54,107 nt of DNA from a virus: positions 1 to 54,107 of IMG/VR virus record IMGVR_UViG_3300005617_000340; one strand, written 5' to 3'. Shown in pieces: positions 16,652 to 23,084 of this stretch; position 1 is the first letter of the stretch, and the number at the start of each line of letters is the position of its first letter. Both the position numbers and the translations under genes were made by a program. The notes beneath the pieces were generated by a model. The model was not told the DNA's origin. It searched no databases and saw only the letters and a list, made by a program, of their open reading frames with translations.

Positions 16652-16654
16652 TTC

Positions 16655-16727
16655 GCGGGTGTGGTGTAGCGGCTAACACGCAACCTTGCCAAGGTTGAGA
16701 CCGAGGGTTCGAATCCCTCCACTCGCT
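16655..16727 (+). tRNA. tRNA-Gly(GCC)
   Basis: Acceptor GCGGGTG/CACTCGC, anticodon stem CAACC/GGTTG with loop TTGCCAA, T loop TTCGAAT, U73. Confidence 0.93.
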
Positions 16728-16732
16728 TGATT

Positions 16733-16752
16733 TCCTGTACTAGCTATGATAC
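16733..16752 (+). promoter_or_regulatory. Putative operator (copy C of TATGA-ACAA motif)
   Basis: CTGTACTAGCTATGATACAA precedes the HNH gene at 16767. It shares TATGATACAA with the copy at 23056. Weaker dyad than the other copies. Confidence 0.3.
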
Positions 16753-16766
16753 AAGGAATTCGAAGA

Positions 16767-17063
16767 ATGAAGCTCAGTCGGCTTTACAGCAGAGATCCTT
16801 ACTGCTATTGGTGTGGAGTCTTGACAATTTTGTATAAGCGAAAGAATGAATGTCCACCACACAACGCCGCGACCAAAGATCATTTGATAATGAAGCGAAA
16901 CAGATGGCGAGAAGACAACAATCTTTGGGTGTTGGCGTGTTACCGATGCAATCACTATCGAGGTTTGATCCAGAGCAACAGTCTGAAGCCAGAGGACAGT
17001 CCTCAACGAGCGAGAAGACGCACACAGCTATTAAATGATTGGATTAATGGGATGAAGCAATGA
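16767..17063 (+). CDS. HNH endonuclease
   Basis: 98 residues from MKLSRLYSRD, chosen because AAGGA stands 8 bases before this ATG. An upstream in-frame ATG at 16746 lies inside the regulatory motif. CYWCG and CYRCN supply the two zinc-binding Cys pairs and ATKDHLI the catalytic His. Short free-standing HNH proteins in phages act as homing or packaging nucleases. The stop overlaps the next start (ATGA). Confidence 0.87.
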   Translation: MKLSRLYSRDPYCYWCGVLTILYKRKNECPPHNAATKDHLIMKRNRWREDNNLWVLACYRCNHYRGLIQSNSLKPEDSPQRARRRTQLLNDWINGMKQ

Positions 17064-17737
17064 AGATTCACGGAGGGAAGAAAGATTATTGGGATACGGC
17101 GTTAGGTTACGGCGTAGATCCTACTCTTCATTACAACCGCAAAGAAAAAGAACTGGATTACGGAAATCTTAAGGCCGCGCTTCCTACGGAACTAACCCGG
17201 TTTCTCGATCACAATGCTGGTTGGGGTTCCTGGCACCGCAATATAGTAGATCGATTCGTAATAGGATTCTGTGGTCGAATCTTTCCTTGCATCTACGTTG
17301 AAAGAGCACTATTCGCTCGTGGACCATTAGAGATTCATTATCTCTACGATGCTGAAAACGCCATACAAGTTTTGGATCTCAAAGATCTAGATCATTCTTC
17401 ATGGTTCCGGAGACACTGGCGAGGAATGGATCCCCTTAAAGCAAAAGAATTCTATTCCTTTACCAACAGCGTCCATGACGAGATCTTCGCTGAAATCAAC
17501 GCTCCAATCTTCACTCTCAAGACTAAGAATGGTCGAGATCACATAATCTCAACCAATCCTAATCTTAAAGAATTGCAGTTCTATAAGATTGTGGATAGCT
17601 TCACAGCATTTCAAGAGATTGCGATGTATCTTAGCAATCAGTTGGTCCGTAGAGATAAGCCTGATGAAATTGCTGATAAGTACAAGATAAGTCAGCACGG
17701 ATTCGATCCAACTTACAGCTTTAGGAAACGACCATGA
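17060..17737 (+). CDS. Conserved phage hypothetical protein (225 aa)
   Basis: 225 residues, MKIHGGKKDYWDTALGYGVD... It has no signal or membrane segment and is rich in aromatic residues (FRRHWRGMDPLKAKEFYSF). I recall similar proteins in other large phages but no function. Coupled by overlap to the HNH gene before it and the gene after it. Confidence 0.8.
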   Translation: MKIHGGKKDYWDTALGYGVDPTLHYNRKEKELDYGNLKAALPTELTRFLDHNAGWGSWHRNIVDRFVIGFCGRIFPCIYVERALFARGPLEIHYLYDAENAIQVLDLKDLDHSSWFRRHWRGMDPLKAKEFYSFTNSVHDEIFAEINAPIFTLKTKNGRDHIISTNPNLKELQFYKIVDSFTAFQEIAMYLSNQLVRRDKPDEIADKYKISQHGFDPTYSFRKRP

Positions 17738-17973
17738 ATTATCTTATGCCGGATGATCTCGCTACTTTCACGCCCATCGACTGGCTTAAACAGGAAACTG
17801 TTTACTGTATCACCTGTAATGGAACTGCTGATGTTTTCCAGCCGCTCTATGAGCAATGCGGTGTGACCTTCACAAGAGAATGGAAAGCCGGCGAAGAATG
17901 GCTTGTCTTATGCCCAGGCAACAATCCGAACAAAGTAAAAAAAGTATCGAACAACAAAGTTGAGCATGTTTAG
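17734..17973 (+). CDS. Hypothetical protein (79 aa)
   Basis: 79 residues, MNYLMPDDLATFTPIDWLK... Contains CITC and two more Cys that could bind zinc. Its TAG stop shares its last base with the first base of tRNA-Cys. Confidence 0.7.
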   Translation: MNYLMPDDLATFTPIDWLKQETVYCITCNGTADVFQPLYEQCGVTFTREWKAGEEWLVLCPGNNPNKVKKVSNNKVEHV

Positions 17974-18045
17974 GTGGGGTGGCCGAGAGGCAATAGGCGT
18001 CGGTCTGCAAAACCGATTACGCGGGTTCGATTCCCGCCCCTACCT
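17973..18045 (+). tRNA. tRNA-Cys(GCA)
   Basis: Acceptor GGTGGGG/CCCTACC, anticodon stem TCGGT/ACCGA with loop CTGCAAA, T loop TTCGATT, U73. Confidence 0.92.
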
Positions 18046-18050
18046 CTTGA

Positions 18051-18126
18051 GCAGGCATAGCCCAATTGGTAGGAGGCACCAGCTTTAAACCCTGGACAGT
18101 GACGGGTTCGAATCCCTCTGCCTGCA
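18051..18126 (+). tRNA. tRNA, probably Leu(TAA); anticodon register uncertain
   Basis: Acceptor GCAGGCA/TGCCTGC is perfect. The anticodon stem is read as CCAGC/CCTGG with a C-C mismatch next to loop TTTAAAC, giving TAA (Leu, UUA), which completes the Leu set. In the other register the loop CTTTAAA would give TTA, an ochre suppressor, but then most stem pairs fail. The T stem is weak (three G-C pairs). A73. Confidence 0.65.
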
Positions 18127-18128
18127 TT

Positions 18129-18344
18129 ATGAATGACAATGACGATGATTGCCCGAATTGTGGGAAGTCTCAGATCGAGACTCGAACAGAAACACAGACT
18201 GTGCAGTATAAATGCACGATTCTAAACATAGACATTCCGGTAAGGAAATGTTTGGACTGCAACTTCGAATACACAGATCACGAAGCAGAAGATCTGATAG
18301 ACACAGCCATCAGAGAATGGCGGTTCTATCATGAAAATAAGTAA
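18129..18344 (+). CDS. YgiT-like zinc-finger protein
   Basis: 71 residues, MNDNDDDCPNCGK..., with CPNCG and CLDC pairs ~30 residues apart, then FEYTDHEAEDLIDTA, the pattern of small YgiT-type antitoxin zinc fingers. No toxin partner is adjacent. The ATG lies three bases after a tRNA with no clear ribosome site, so initiation is weak or occurs after tRNA processing. Stop overlaps the next start. Confidence 0.7.
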   Translation: MNDNDDDCPNCGKSQIETRTETQTVQYKCTILNIDIPVRKCLDCNFEYTDHEAEDLIDTAIREWRFYHENK

Positions 18345-18607
18345 TGGCAGTTTACGTCGATCACGGTCGAATAGCTTTTCGTGGAATGCTGATGTGTCAC
18401 ATGGTCGCTGACACATTAGAAGAACTTCACGAGATGGCAGACAAGATAGGACTGAAGAGAACGTGGTTTCAGCCCTACAGCAGCCCTCACTACGATATTA
18501 GTCAGAGCAAACGAAGTCTTGCTGTAGCTGAGGGAGCAATAGAAATTGATATGAGGCAACTCGCCCGGTTACTTCGAAAGTGGCGAGAACAAAAGATGGG
18601 GTCGTAG
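18344..18607 (+). CDS. DUF4031 family protein
   Basis: 87 residues, MAVYVDHGRIAFRGMLMCHM..., matching DUF4031: an N-terminal VYVD, ADTLEELHEMADKIGLK, WFQ..PHYDIS and KRSLAVAEGAIEID. Function unknown; widespread in phages and actinobacteria. Its TAG stop is bases 8-10 of tRNA-Glu(TTC). Confidence 0.88.
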   Translation: MAVYVDHGRIAFRGMLMCHMVADTLEELHEMADKIGLKRTWFQPYSSPHYDISQSKRSLAVAEGAIEIDMRQLARLLRKWREQKMGS

Positions 18608-18671
18608 ACGAATTGGTTAAGTCACTTGACTTTCACTCAAGAGATTGCGGGTTCGAACCCCGTCGACCCTA
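18598..18671 (+). tRNA. tRNA-Glu(TTC)
   Basis: Acceptor GGGGTCG/CGACCCT, anticodon stem CTTGA/TCAAG with loop CTTTCAC. Overlaps the last 10 bases of the DUF4031 gene, whose stop codon it contains. A73. Confidence 0.92.
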
Positions 18672-18676
18672 ATAAA

Positions 18677-18910
18677 ATGGCGAAGAAACTTTACAGTCTG
18701 GATGTCCGCGGTAAGCAACACGAATGGGGATTTCACATCTACGCCGATCCAAAGCACGTCGAAGACTGGCGCGCGGACGGATTGGAAGTATATGAGATCT
18801 GTAATGTCGTTCCTGTGTGGATTGTTGATATGGGATTACTTCGAGTCTGGTGTTTCTTTCAGGACATATTCCATTTCAAGAATCCATTTGAATCGAAAGA
18901 TGAAGATTGA
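18677..18910 (+). CDS. Hypothetical protein (77 aa)
   Basis: 77 residues, MAKKLYSLDVRGKQHEWGFHI..., beta-rich N-terminus with DPKHVEDWRADGLEVYEI, then a hydrophobic VVPVWIVDMGLLRVWCFF segment that may be a single membrane helix. Stop two bases before tRNA-His. Confidence 0.75.
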   Translation: MAKKLYSLDVRGKQHEWGFHIYADPKHVEDWRADGLEVYEICNVVPVWIVDMGLLRVWCFFQDIFHFKNPFESKDED

Positions 18911-18911
18911 T

Positions 18912-18984
18912 GGCGGCCGAGGCCGATAGGTGAGGCGCAAGGCTGTGGACCTTGTTGTAGAGAGTTCGAGTCTCTCCGGTCGCC
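18912..18984 (+). tRNA. tRNA-His(GTG)
   Basis: Acceptor GCGGCCG/CGGTCGC with an encoded extra G-1 opposite C73, the His identity pair. Anticodon stem CAAGG/CCTTG with loop CTGTGGA. Confidence 0.92.
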
Positions 18985-18986
18985 CT

Positions 18987-19250
18987 ATGAGACTAGATGA
19001 AATTTTCCGGGATGGTGTAGCTGGCAACACGCGTGGCTCTGGCCCACGAGCCGAGAGTTCGATCCTCTCTCCCGGGGCTTTACCCGCATCAAGGTATGGG
19101 TGTAATAAATGTAAGAACACATTCAGTCTGCCCATACCAAAATCGGTTCGGTGCAAACGGTGTGGAAGTAATTACCTGACCTGGATCAACAGCGAAGAAG
19201 TTCTTGAATACATCAGAACAAATGATCCAGACTTCAAGGACAGACAATGA
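18987..19250 (+). CDS. Putative zinc-ribbon protein overlapping tRNA-Gln
   Basis: The C-terminal ~55 residues (YGCNKCKNTFSLPIPKS, CKRCGSNYLTW) form a convincing zinc ribbon with two CxxC pairs. The only in-frame ATG after the previous tRNA is at 18987, which makes the N-terminus run through tRNA-Gln on the same strand, without a ribosome site. An undetected non-AUG start near 19080 is equally possible. Confidence 0.5.
   Translation: MRLDEIFRDGVAGNTRGSGPRAESSILSPGALPASRYGCNKCKNTFSLPIPKSVRCKRCGSNYLTWINSEEVLEYIRTNDPDFKDRQ
19006..19077 (+). tRNA. tRNA-Gln(CTG)
   Basis: Acceptor TCCGGGA/TCCCGGG, anticodon stem CGTGG/CCACG with loop CTCTGGC, T arm GAGAG-TTCGATC-CTCTC, G73. Confidence 0.9.
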
Positions 19251-19459
19251 GCGACGAAGAGATAGATCGATTAAAGAAAGCCGTTACAGAAGGAAACGTT
19301 CATTGCGTCGGATGTGGTCGAGTACGCAAGATAGCGTTTGTAGGAGCGCATCCAGATGAACCAGCAGAAGTAGCTTGGCTGGAAGGCCCACTGAACGGTG
19401 ATTACGTTTCACTCTACAATTGCGAGCTATCTGATTTTGTCAGAACATCAGCTATTTAA
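19247..19459 (+). CDS. Hypothetical protein (70 aa)
   Basis: 70 residues, MSDEEIDRLKKAVTEGNVHC..., with CVGCGRVRK that could be half of a zinc site and a third Cys later. Start overlaps the preceding stop (ATGA). No known family. Confidence 0.7.
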   Translation: MSDEEIDRLKKAVTEGNVHCVGCGRVRKIAFVGAHPDEPAEVAWLEGPLNGDYVSLYNCELSDFVRTSAI

Positions 19460-19463
19460 TTAT

Positions 19464-19536
19464 GCCGGCTTGGTGTAACTGGTAACACGCCCGCCCGATT
19501 AGCGGGATAGTCGGGGTTCAAATCCTCGAGCCGGTA
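19464..19536 (+). tRNA. tRNA-Ile(GAT) with C33
   Basis: Acceptor GCCGGCT/AGCCGGT, anticodon stem CCCGC/GCGGG with loop CCGATTA: anticodon GAT but position 33 is C instead of the near-universal U. T loop TTCAAAT, A73. Confidence 0.8.
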
Positions 19537-19540
19537 CTTT

Positions 19541-19614
19541 GGCGTTGTAGGCAAACTGGCTAAGCCGCCTGCTTCTCAAGCAGGAGATCGCGGGTTCGAA
19601 TCCCGTCAACGCCA
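19541..19614 (+). tRNA. tRNA-Glu(CTC)
   Basis: Acceptor GGCGTTG/CAACGCC, anticodon stem CCTGC/GCAGG with loop TTCTCAA, T loop TTCGAAT, A73. Confidence 0.92.
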
Positions 19615-19616
19615 TT

Positions 19617-19691
19617 GGGGTATTGGGGGAGTCTGGAGTCCCCGCTTCCCTGTCACGGAAGAGATCACGGGTTCAAATCCCGTATGCCCCG
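19617..19691 (+). tRNA. tRNA-Asp(GTC)
   Basis: Acceptor GGGGTAT/ATGCCCC, anticodon stem CTTCC/GGAAG with loop CTGTCAC, T loop TTCAAAT, G73. Confidence 0.92.
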
Positions 19692-19696
19692 CTTTT

Positions 19697-19770
19697 GGCC
19701 CCGTAGCTCAGTTGGACAGAGCAGACGGCTTCTATCCGTACGGTCGGGGGTTCGAATCCTCCCGGGGTCA
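19697..19770 (+). tRNA. tRNA-Arg(TCT)
   Basis: Acceptor GGCCCCG/CGGGGTC, anticodon loop CTTCTAT, T loop TTCGAAT, A73. The outer anticodon-stem pair is G-A. Confidence 0.9.
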
Positions 19771-19773
19771 TAC

Positions 19774-19845
19774 GCGTCCAAAGCTTTGCAGGCGAAGCAC
19801 AGGTCTCTTAAACCTGGGAGCAGAGTTCGATCCTCTGTGGACGCA
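19774..19845 (+). tRNA. tRNA-Lys(CTT)
   Basis: Acceptor GCGTCCA/TGGACGC, anticodon stem CAGGT/ACCTG with loop CTCTTAA, T loop TTCGATC, A73. Confidence 0.92.
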
Positions 19846-19863
19846 TTGAAGATCGGAGATAAA

Positions 19864-20223
19864 ATGGCAACAGCAGATATTTCTGTGCGCTCTTTTCAAA
19901 CAGTGATTGTAGATAATCAGCGGTTCATGACGGCTGGACAATTCGGCACGATCACTTCGACAATACCAAATTTATCTCAGGCGCCGGCACCGAGAGTACC
20001 ATCCAGACCGCCCGGTGTCTATCCTGGCAGCGCTCTTTCTCAGAAAGAATGGGATAAGATTCTTGCCGACGAGAGAGAAGCCGCATTGAAAGAATTGATC
20101 GCTGAAGCCGAGAAGCAAATAGCCGATGCTAAAGCAGAGTTGGCAGCTAAACAAGAAGCAGACGAACCAATGATCGTCGGTGGACGTAAAGTTAGATTCC
20201 TGGCAGAAGAAAATGACATGTGA
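19864..20223 (+). CDS. Hypothetical coiled-coil protein (119 aa)
   Basis: 119 residues from MATADISVRSFQTVIVDNQ with GGAGAT upstream. An N-terminal beta part, a Pro-rich linker (APAPRVPSRPPG), then a helical coiled coil (DEREAALKELIAEAEKQIAD, KAELAAKQEAD). No known family. The next small gene starts inside its last codons. Confidence 0.72.
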   Translation: MATADISVRSFQTVIVDNQRFMTAGQFGTITSTIPNLSQAPAPRVPSRPPGVYPGSALSQKEWDKILADEREAALKELIAEAEKQIADAKAELAAKQEADEPMIVGGRKVRFLAEENDM

Positions 20224-20332
20224 GTGTGGTAGATTGCTTCCTGAGAGCGGGCACGTATGGCATTGTCCATGCGGTGCTCTCTGGCTTCGGCCGGATTGTT
20301 CTGAATCTTGTGAAGGATGGAGGAAGCTCTAA
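20213..20332 (+). CDS. Small Cys-rich protein (39 aa)
   Basis: MTCECGRLLPESGHVWHCPCG..., 39 residues with CEC, CPC and two further Cys, a probable zinc knuckle. Overlaps the gene before (ATGA-like) and its TAA overlaps the next ATG (TAATG), which supports it as a coupled gene. Confidence 0.55.
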   Translation: MTCECGRLLPESGHVWHCPCGALWLRPDCSESCEGWRKL

Positions 20333-20733
20333 TGCCTAGATATGGCTACTGCATCGGCCCCGATACCTACAAGTTCGACACGCAGTTCGGATCTGTCATT
20401 TGGAGTAATGGAGATGTACAGATCATCATCAACAAAGACAAAGCCAGACTGGACATCACTAAGACATTATATTGGAACAACGCAGGCTTAAACAGCAAAC
20501 AGTCTCTACATACTTGCATTACGATTATCGATCTTGTTCCGCCAAAGCCCGGTATCTTTGACGTGTATCCACAGGATCGAATCAAGCTATTTCATGATCC
20601 AGAAAAGACACAATTGACATTCAAAGACGAGACAGAGCAAAGTGTGACCCTCCATTACACGTGGAAACCCAATCGCGGAGCAATCGACATTGGGAGAATT
20701 CCGCATCCTGGGGAAATTCGAATAGGAGCTTAA
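20332..20733 (+). CDS. Hypothetical protein (133 aa)
   Basis: 133 residues from MPRYGYCIGPDTYKFDTQFG. The ATG overlaps the upstream TAA. Predominantly beta, two Cys, no membrane segment. No recognised domain. Followed by the DUF5662 gene 11 bases later. Confidence 0.7.
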   Translation: MPRYGYCIGPDTYKFDTQFGSVIWSNGDVQIIINKDKARLDITKTLYWNNAGLNSKQSLHTCITIIDLVPPKPGIFDVYPQDRIKLFHDPEKTQLTFKDETEQSVTLHYTWKPNRGAIDIGRIPHPGEIRIGA

Positions 20734-20744
20734 CGTACAGATAC

Positions 20745-21263
20745 ATGTCAGATGAGATAGCCCTGCGACCCGAAGCTCGCAGGAAAACAGATGAAAGAGT
20801 CAAAACCCTCAGACACATCGAAGCCGTCAGGAATTACATCAATCTCTGTATCAGAGAGTTGCTTTACAGAGCAGAACGGCACGATCAAACAAAGCTGGAG
20901 TCTCCCGAAGTCGAAATGTTCGACGTCTGGACTGACAAGCTGCGCAACTCAACCTACAATTCGCCCGAGTACCTGGAGTTCAGACAAAAGCTAAAGCCGG
21001 TTCTTGATCATCACTACGCACATAATCGGCATCACCCTGAACACTTCAAGCACGGAATTCAGGATATGACGCTGATTGATCTCGTAGAAATGATCATGGA
21101 CTGGAAAGCTTCCAGCATGAGACACAACGACGGCAACATTCTAAAGAGCATCGCAATCAATCAAGAACGATTTGAATACTCTGACGAATTGCGCCGCATC
21201 TTTGAGAACACCGCAAAGTGGTTCGACTCTCAGGATGTGTTTCACAAGGCCAACGAAAGTTAA
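20745..21263 (+). CDS. DUF5662 family protein
   Basis: 172 residues from MSDEIALRPEARRKTD. Signature elements: ERHDQTKLESPEVEMFDVWT, LKPVLDHHYAHNRHHPEHF, IDLVEMIMDWKASSMRHNDG and KSIAINQERFEYSDEL. The many His and Asp residues suggest a metal-dependent HD-like fold. The family is common in phages and bacteria but uncharacterised. Confidence 0.9.
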   Translation: MSDEIALRPEARRKTDERVKTLRHIEAVRNYINLCIRELLYRAERHDQTKLESPEVEMFDVWTDKLRNSTYNSPEYLEFRQKLKPVLDHHYAHNRHHPEHFKHGIQDMTLIDLVEMIMDWKASSMRHNDGNILKSIAINQERFEYSDELRRIFENTAKWFDSQDVFHKANES

Positions 21264-21268
21264 GTTAT

Positions 21269-21335
21269 GGGCGGGGTGGCTGGCGTTGTAGTTCCAACTG
21301 CGGCGCTCATACTAGTTAGTCGCCCTCGACCCTCC
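21269..21335 (+). ncRNA. Structured spacer RNA d
   Basis: About 67 bases with GTTG/CAAC and GGCG/CGCC inner hairpins and an outer GGGT/ACCC pairing. The 5' part GGGGTGGCTGGCGTTG resembles spacer RNA c (16513). Six bases before tRNA-Met. Confidence 0.35.
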
Positions 21336-21340
21336 AATAC

Positions 21341-21413
21341 GGTCCTGTAGCTCAGTGGTAGCAGCGAACGGCTCATAACCGTGGGGTCGCACGTTCGATC
21401 CGTGCCAGGACCA
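21341..21413 (+). tRNA. tRNA-Met(CAT) 1
   Basis: Acceptor GGTCCTG/CAGGACC, anticodon loop CTCATAA, T arm GCACG-TTCGATC-CGTGC, A73. It lacks the GGG/CCC anticodon stem of initiators, so elongator Met or lysidine-modified Ile. Confidence 0.9.
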
Positions 21414-21416
21414 AAT

Positions 21417-21488
21417 GGGATCGAAGCTTTGACGGTGAAGCATCGCCCTTTTAAGGCGAGGAAGAGGGTTCAAGTCCCTACGGTCCCA
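21417..21488 (+). tRNA. tRNA-Lys(TTT)
   Basis: Acceptor GGGATCG/CGGTCCC, anticodon stem TCGCC/GGCGA with loop CTTTTAA, T loop TTCAAGT, A73. Confidence 0.92.
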
Positions 21489-21496
21489 ATATTTTT

Positions 21497-21676
21497 ATGA
21501 AAAGACTCACCAAGTATCACATCCCTTGTTTACTGGCAGAGATCGACCGGTGGAAAATGAGGCGAGCCATTCAAATGGTGCCTTGGAAATACTTCTACGA
21601 AATCGCCAGAAACCAAGTTTCTCGCCCACGTAGCTCAGTTGGTGGAAGCACCGCCTTGGTAAGGCGGCGGTCGTGA
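21497..21676 (+). CDS. Possible small basic protein running into tRNA-Thr
   Basis: 59 codons, MKRLTKYHIPCLLAEIDRWK..., the last ~16 of them inside the tRNA-Thr gene. No ribosome site. The first 43 residues look protein-like and no other gene fills the gap. Weakly supported. Confidence 0.35.
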   Translation: MKRLTKYHIPCLLAEIDRWKMRRAIQMVPWKYFYEIARNQVSRPRSSVGGSTALVRRRS

Positions 21677-21697
21677 GTTCGAATCTCACCGTGGGCC
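21624..21697 (+). tRNA. tRNA-Thr(GGT)
   Basis: Acceptor GCCCACG/CGTGGGC, anticodon stem CCGCC/GGCGG with loop TTGGTAA, T loop TTCGAAT. Confidence 0.93.
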
Positions 21698-21701
21698 TTT
21701 C

Positions 21702-21774
21702 GGCAACGTAGCTCAGTTGGCAGAGCACACGTCTCATAAGCGTGCCGTCGCGAGTTCGAATCTCGCCGTTGCCA
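21702..21774 (+). tRNA. tRNA-Met(CAT) 2
   Basis: Acceptor GGCAACG/CGTTGCC, anticodon stem CACGT/GCGTG with loop CTCATAA, A73. Body differs from the first Met tRNA, so one may be a lysidine-type Ile tRNA for AUA. Confidence 0.9.
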
Positions 21775-21786
21775 TTCGAGGATGCT

Positions 21787-22032
21787 ATGAAAGAAGTTGA
21801 AAACAAACACGCAAAAGAGATATTCGAAAAACGCAAACAGATCGATCTTCTACACCAGGAAATAAACGACATTGCAAAATCTGTCCTGCCAGATTTTCAT
21901 TTCTTGGACTACAAAGTATCGACGTTCTGGTCTTGCGAAAAGAGTCCTATAGGCGTTTGTGTGTTTCATTTGAATCAGTGGGGACATACAACCGAATGCC
22001 GCTTTTGCGGAGATCCAGAGGAACGAAAATGA
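21787..22032 (+). CDS. Hypothetical protein with CxxC (81 aa)
   Basis: 81 residues from MKEVENKHAKEIFEKRKQID. Helical N-terminus, then FWSCEKSPIGVCVFHL and HTTECRFCGD, a four-Cys set that may bind zinc. The ATG follows tRNA-Met by 12 bases. Overlaps the next gene (ATGA). Confidence 0.68.
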   Translation: MKEVENKHAKEIFEKRKQIDLLHQEINDIAKSVLPDFHFLDYKVSTFWSCEKSPIGVCVFHLNQWGHTTECRFCGDPEERK

Positions 22033-22244
22033 AAAACGGAGCTAGCTTTCGAATCGTAGATCTGAATTCCAACAAGAAATGGGACGTCGAAGTAATTCAA
22101 GGTCGGCGCCAGCACCGCACAGAATACGGCGAGTCGATCGACAACCACTGTGACGGCGCAATCAGCGAGAGCGAATCACAAATCAGTGAAGAGACGCACT
22201 CGAACATTCGGTACGTAAGGAATCCATCTGATATTTCCCGGTAG
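22029..22244 (+). CDS. Hypothetical protein (71 aa), stop inside tRNA-Asn
   Basis: 71 residues from MKNGASFRIVDLNSNKKWDV. Polar, beta-like start then an acidic Ser/Glu-rich tail. The TAG stop (22242-22244) is bases 8-10 of tRNA-Asn. Confidence 0.65.
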   Translation: MKNGASFRIVDLNSNKKWDVEVIQGRRQHRTEYGESIDNHCDGAISESESQISEETHSNIRYVRNPSDISR

Positions 22245-22307
22245 CTCAGTTGGTAGAGCGCGCGGCTGTTAACCGCGATGTCGCAGGTTCGACCCCTGCC
22301 CGGGGAG
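22235..22307 (+). tRNA. tRNA-Asn(GTT) 1
   Basis: Acceptor TTCCCGG/CCGGGGA, anticodon stem CGCGG/CCGCG with loop CTGTTAA, T arm GCAGG-TTCGACC-CCTGC, G73. Contains the stop codon of the preceding gene. Confidence 0.92.
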
Positions 22308-22310
22308 CAT

Positions 22311-22383
22311 TGTAGGGTCGTTTAATTGGCAAGACGCTTGATTGTTAATCAAGTTATTGGGGGTTCGAGTCCCTCCCCTACAG
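22311..22383 (+). tRNA. tRNA-Asn(GTT) 2
   Basis: Acceptor TGTAGGG/CCCTACA, anticodon stem CTTGA/TCAAG with loop TTGTTAA, T loop TTCGAGT, G73. A second, clearly non-identical Asn tRNA. Confidence 0.92.
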
Positions 22384-22392
22384 CCATCTAGT

Positions 22393-22470
22393 GACACCGG
22401 AGTAATGGGTTGCCAACCCCATCGGTTTGATCAACCGTAGTTTCAATATGAGGCTTAAAACACCGGGGTC
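22393..22470 (+). ncRNA. Structured spacer RNA e
   Basis: Outer stem GACACCGG/CCGGGGTC (one mismatch) enclosing two hairpins: GGGTTG/CAACCC-like at 22407 and CGGTT-TGATC-AACCG at 22432. Multibranched 78-base RNA between tRNA-Asn and tRNA-Pro. Confidence 0.45.
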
Positions 22471-22479
22471 CAGTTCTAT

Positions 22480-22554
22480 CTGGAAGTACGATAGCCAGGT
22501 CAATCGGCATGTTTCGGGAACATGAAATCGTGGGTTCGAATCCCACCTTCCAGA
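22480..22554 (+). tRNA. tRNA-Pro(CGG)
   Basis: Acceptor CTGGAAG/CTTCCAG, anticodon stem CATGT/ACATG with loop TTCGGGA, T arm GTGGG-TTCGAAT-CCCAC, A73. Confidence 0.92.
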
Positions 22555-22564
22555 CTTTCTGTAT

Positions 22565-22637
22565 CGGAGTGTAGCCTAGAGGCTCAGGCACTCGGTTTGG
22601 GGCCGAGATCACGCAGGTTCGAATCCTGCCACTCCGA
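22565..22637 (+). tRNA. tRNA-Pro(TGG)
   Basis: Acceptor CGGAGTG/CACTCCG, anticodon stem CTCGG/CCGAG with loop TTTGGGG, A73. Confidence 0.92.
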
Positions 22638-22639
22638 CT

Positions 22640-22891
22640 ATGCCTAAAGAAGAAACAATCAATCTAGATCTCTACCAGTCCACAGCAATCAGACCAGGAG
22701 TCTATCGACACTACAAAGGCAATCACTATCGAGTGATTGGCGAAGTAGTCTTGGACGGACCTAGAACACCAATGGTTCTGTATATTCCTCTCTATGGAAA
22801 AGGTGAACCAACAGTGCGTGATAAAGCAGAGTTCTTGTCGTTGATTGGTGAAGCAGATCAAGTGAGACGTTTTGAATTTGTACACGATTGA
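22640..22891 (+). CDS. DUF1653 family protein
   Basis: 83 residues, MPKEETINLDLYQ..., with RPGVYRHYKGNHYRVIGEVV, VLYIPLYG and a closing RRFEFVHD as in DUF1653, a small beta protein of unknown role found in many bacteria and phages. Starts two bases after tRNA-Pro and stops right at the start of tRNA-Ala. Confidence 0.88.
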   Translation: MPKEETINLDLYQSTAIRPGVYRHYKGNHYRVIGEVVLDGPRTPMVLYIPLYGKGEPTVRDKAEFLSLIGEADQVRRFEFVHD

Positions 22892-22965
22892 GGGTCCGTA
22901 GCTCTAACTGGCAGAGCGCTGGTTTTGCACTCCAGAGGATGTGAGTTCGAATCTCACCGGATCCA
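22892..22965 (+). tRNA. tRNA-Ala(TGC)
   Basis: Acceptor GGGTCCG/CGGATCC, anticodon loop TTTGCAC (closing pair T-T), T arm GTGAG-TTCGAAT-CTCAC, A73. Confidence 0.9.
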
Positions 22966-22968
22966 TTT

Positions 22969-23041
22969 GGGGCCTTAATGTTAATTGGCAGCATGTCAGT
23001 GTCGCATACTGAATGTATGGGTTCAAATCCCATAGGTTCCA
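22969..23041 (+). tRNA. tRNA-Ala(CGC)
   Basis: Acceptor GGGGCCT/AGGTTCC, anticodon stem TCAGT/ACTGA with loop GTCGCAT, T loop TTCAAAT, A73. Divergent D arm. Confidence 0.82.
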
Positions 23042-23055
23042 TTCTTCTCTTGCTT

Positions 23056-23077
23056 TGTTGTATCGCCTATGATACAA
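23056..23077 (+). promoter_or_regulatory. Putative operator, perfect dyad (copy B)
   Basis: GTTGTATC and GATACAAC flank gcctat, an 8-bp perfect inverted repeat just before the gene at 23085. Shares TCGCCTATGA with the copy at 14327. Confidence 0.45.
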
Positions 23078-23084
23078 CCGCCCT

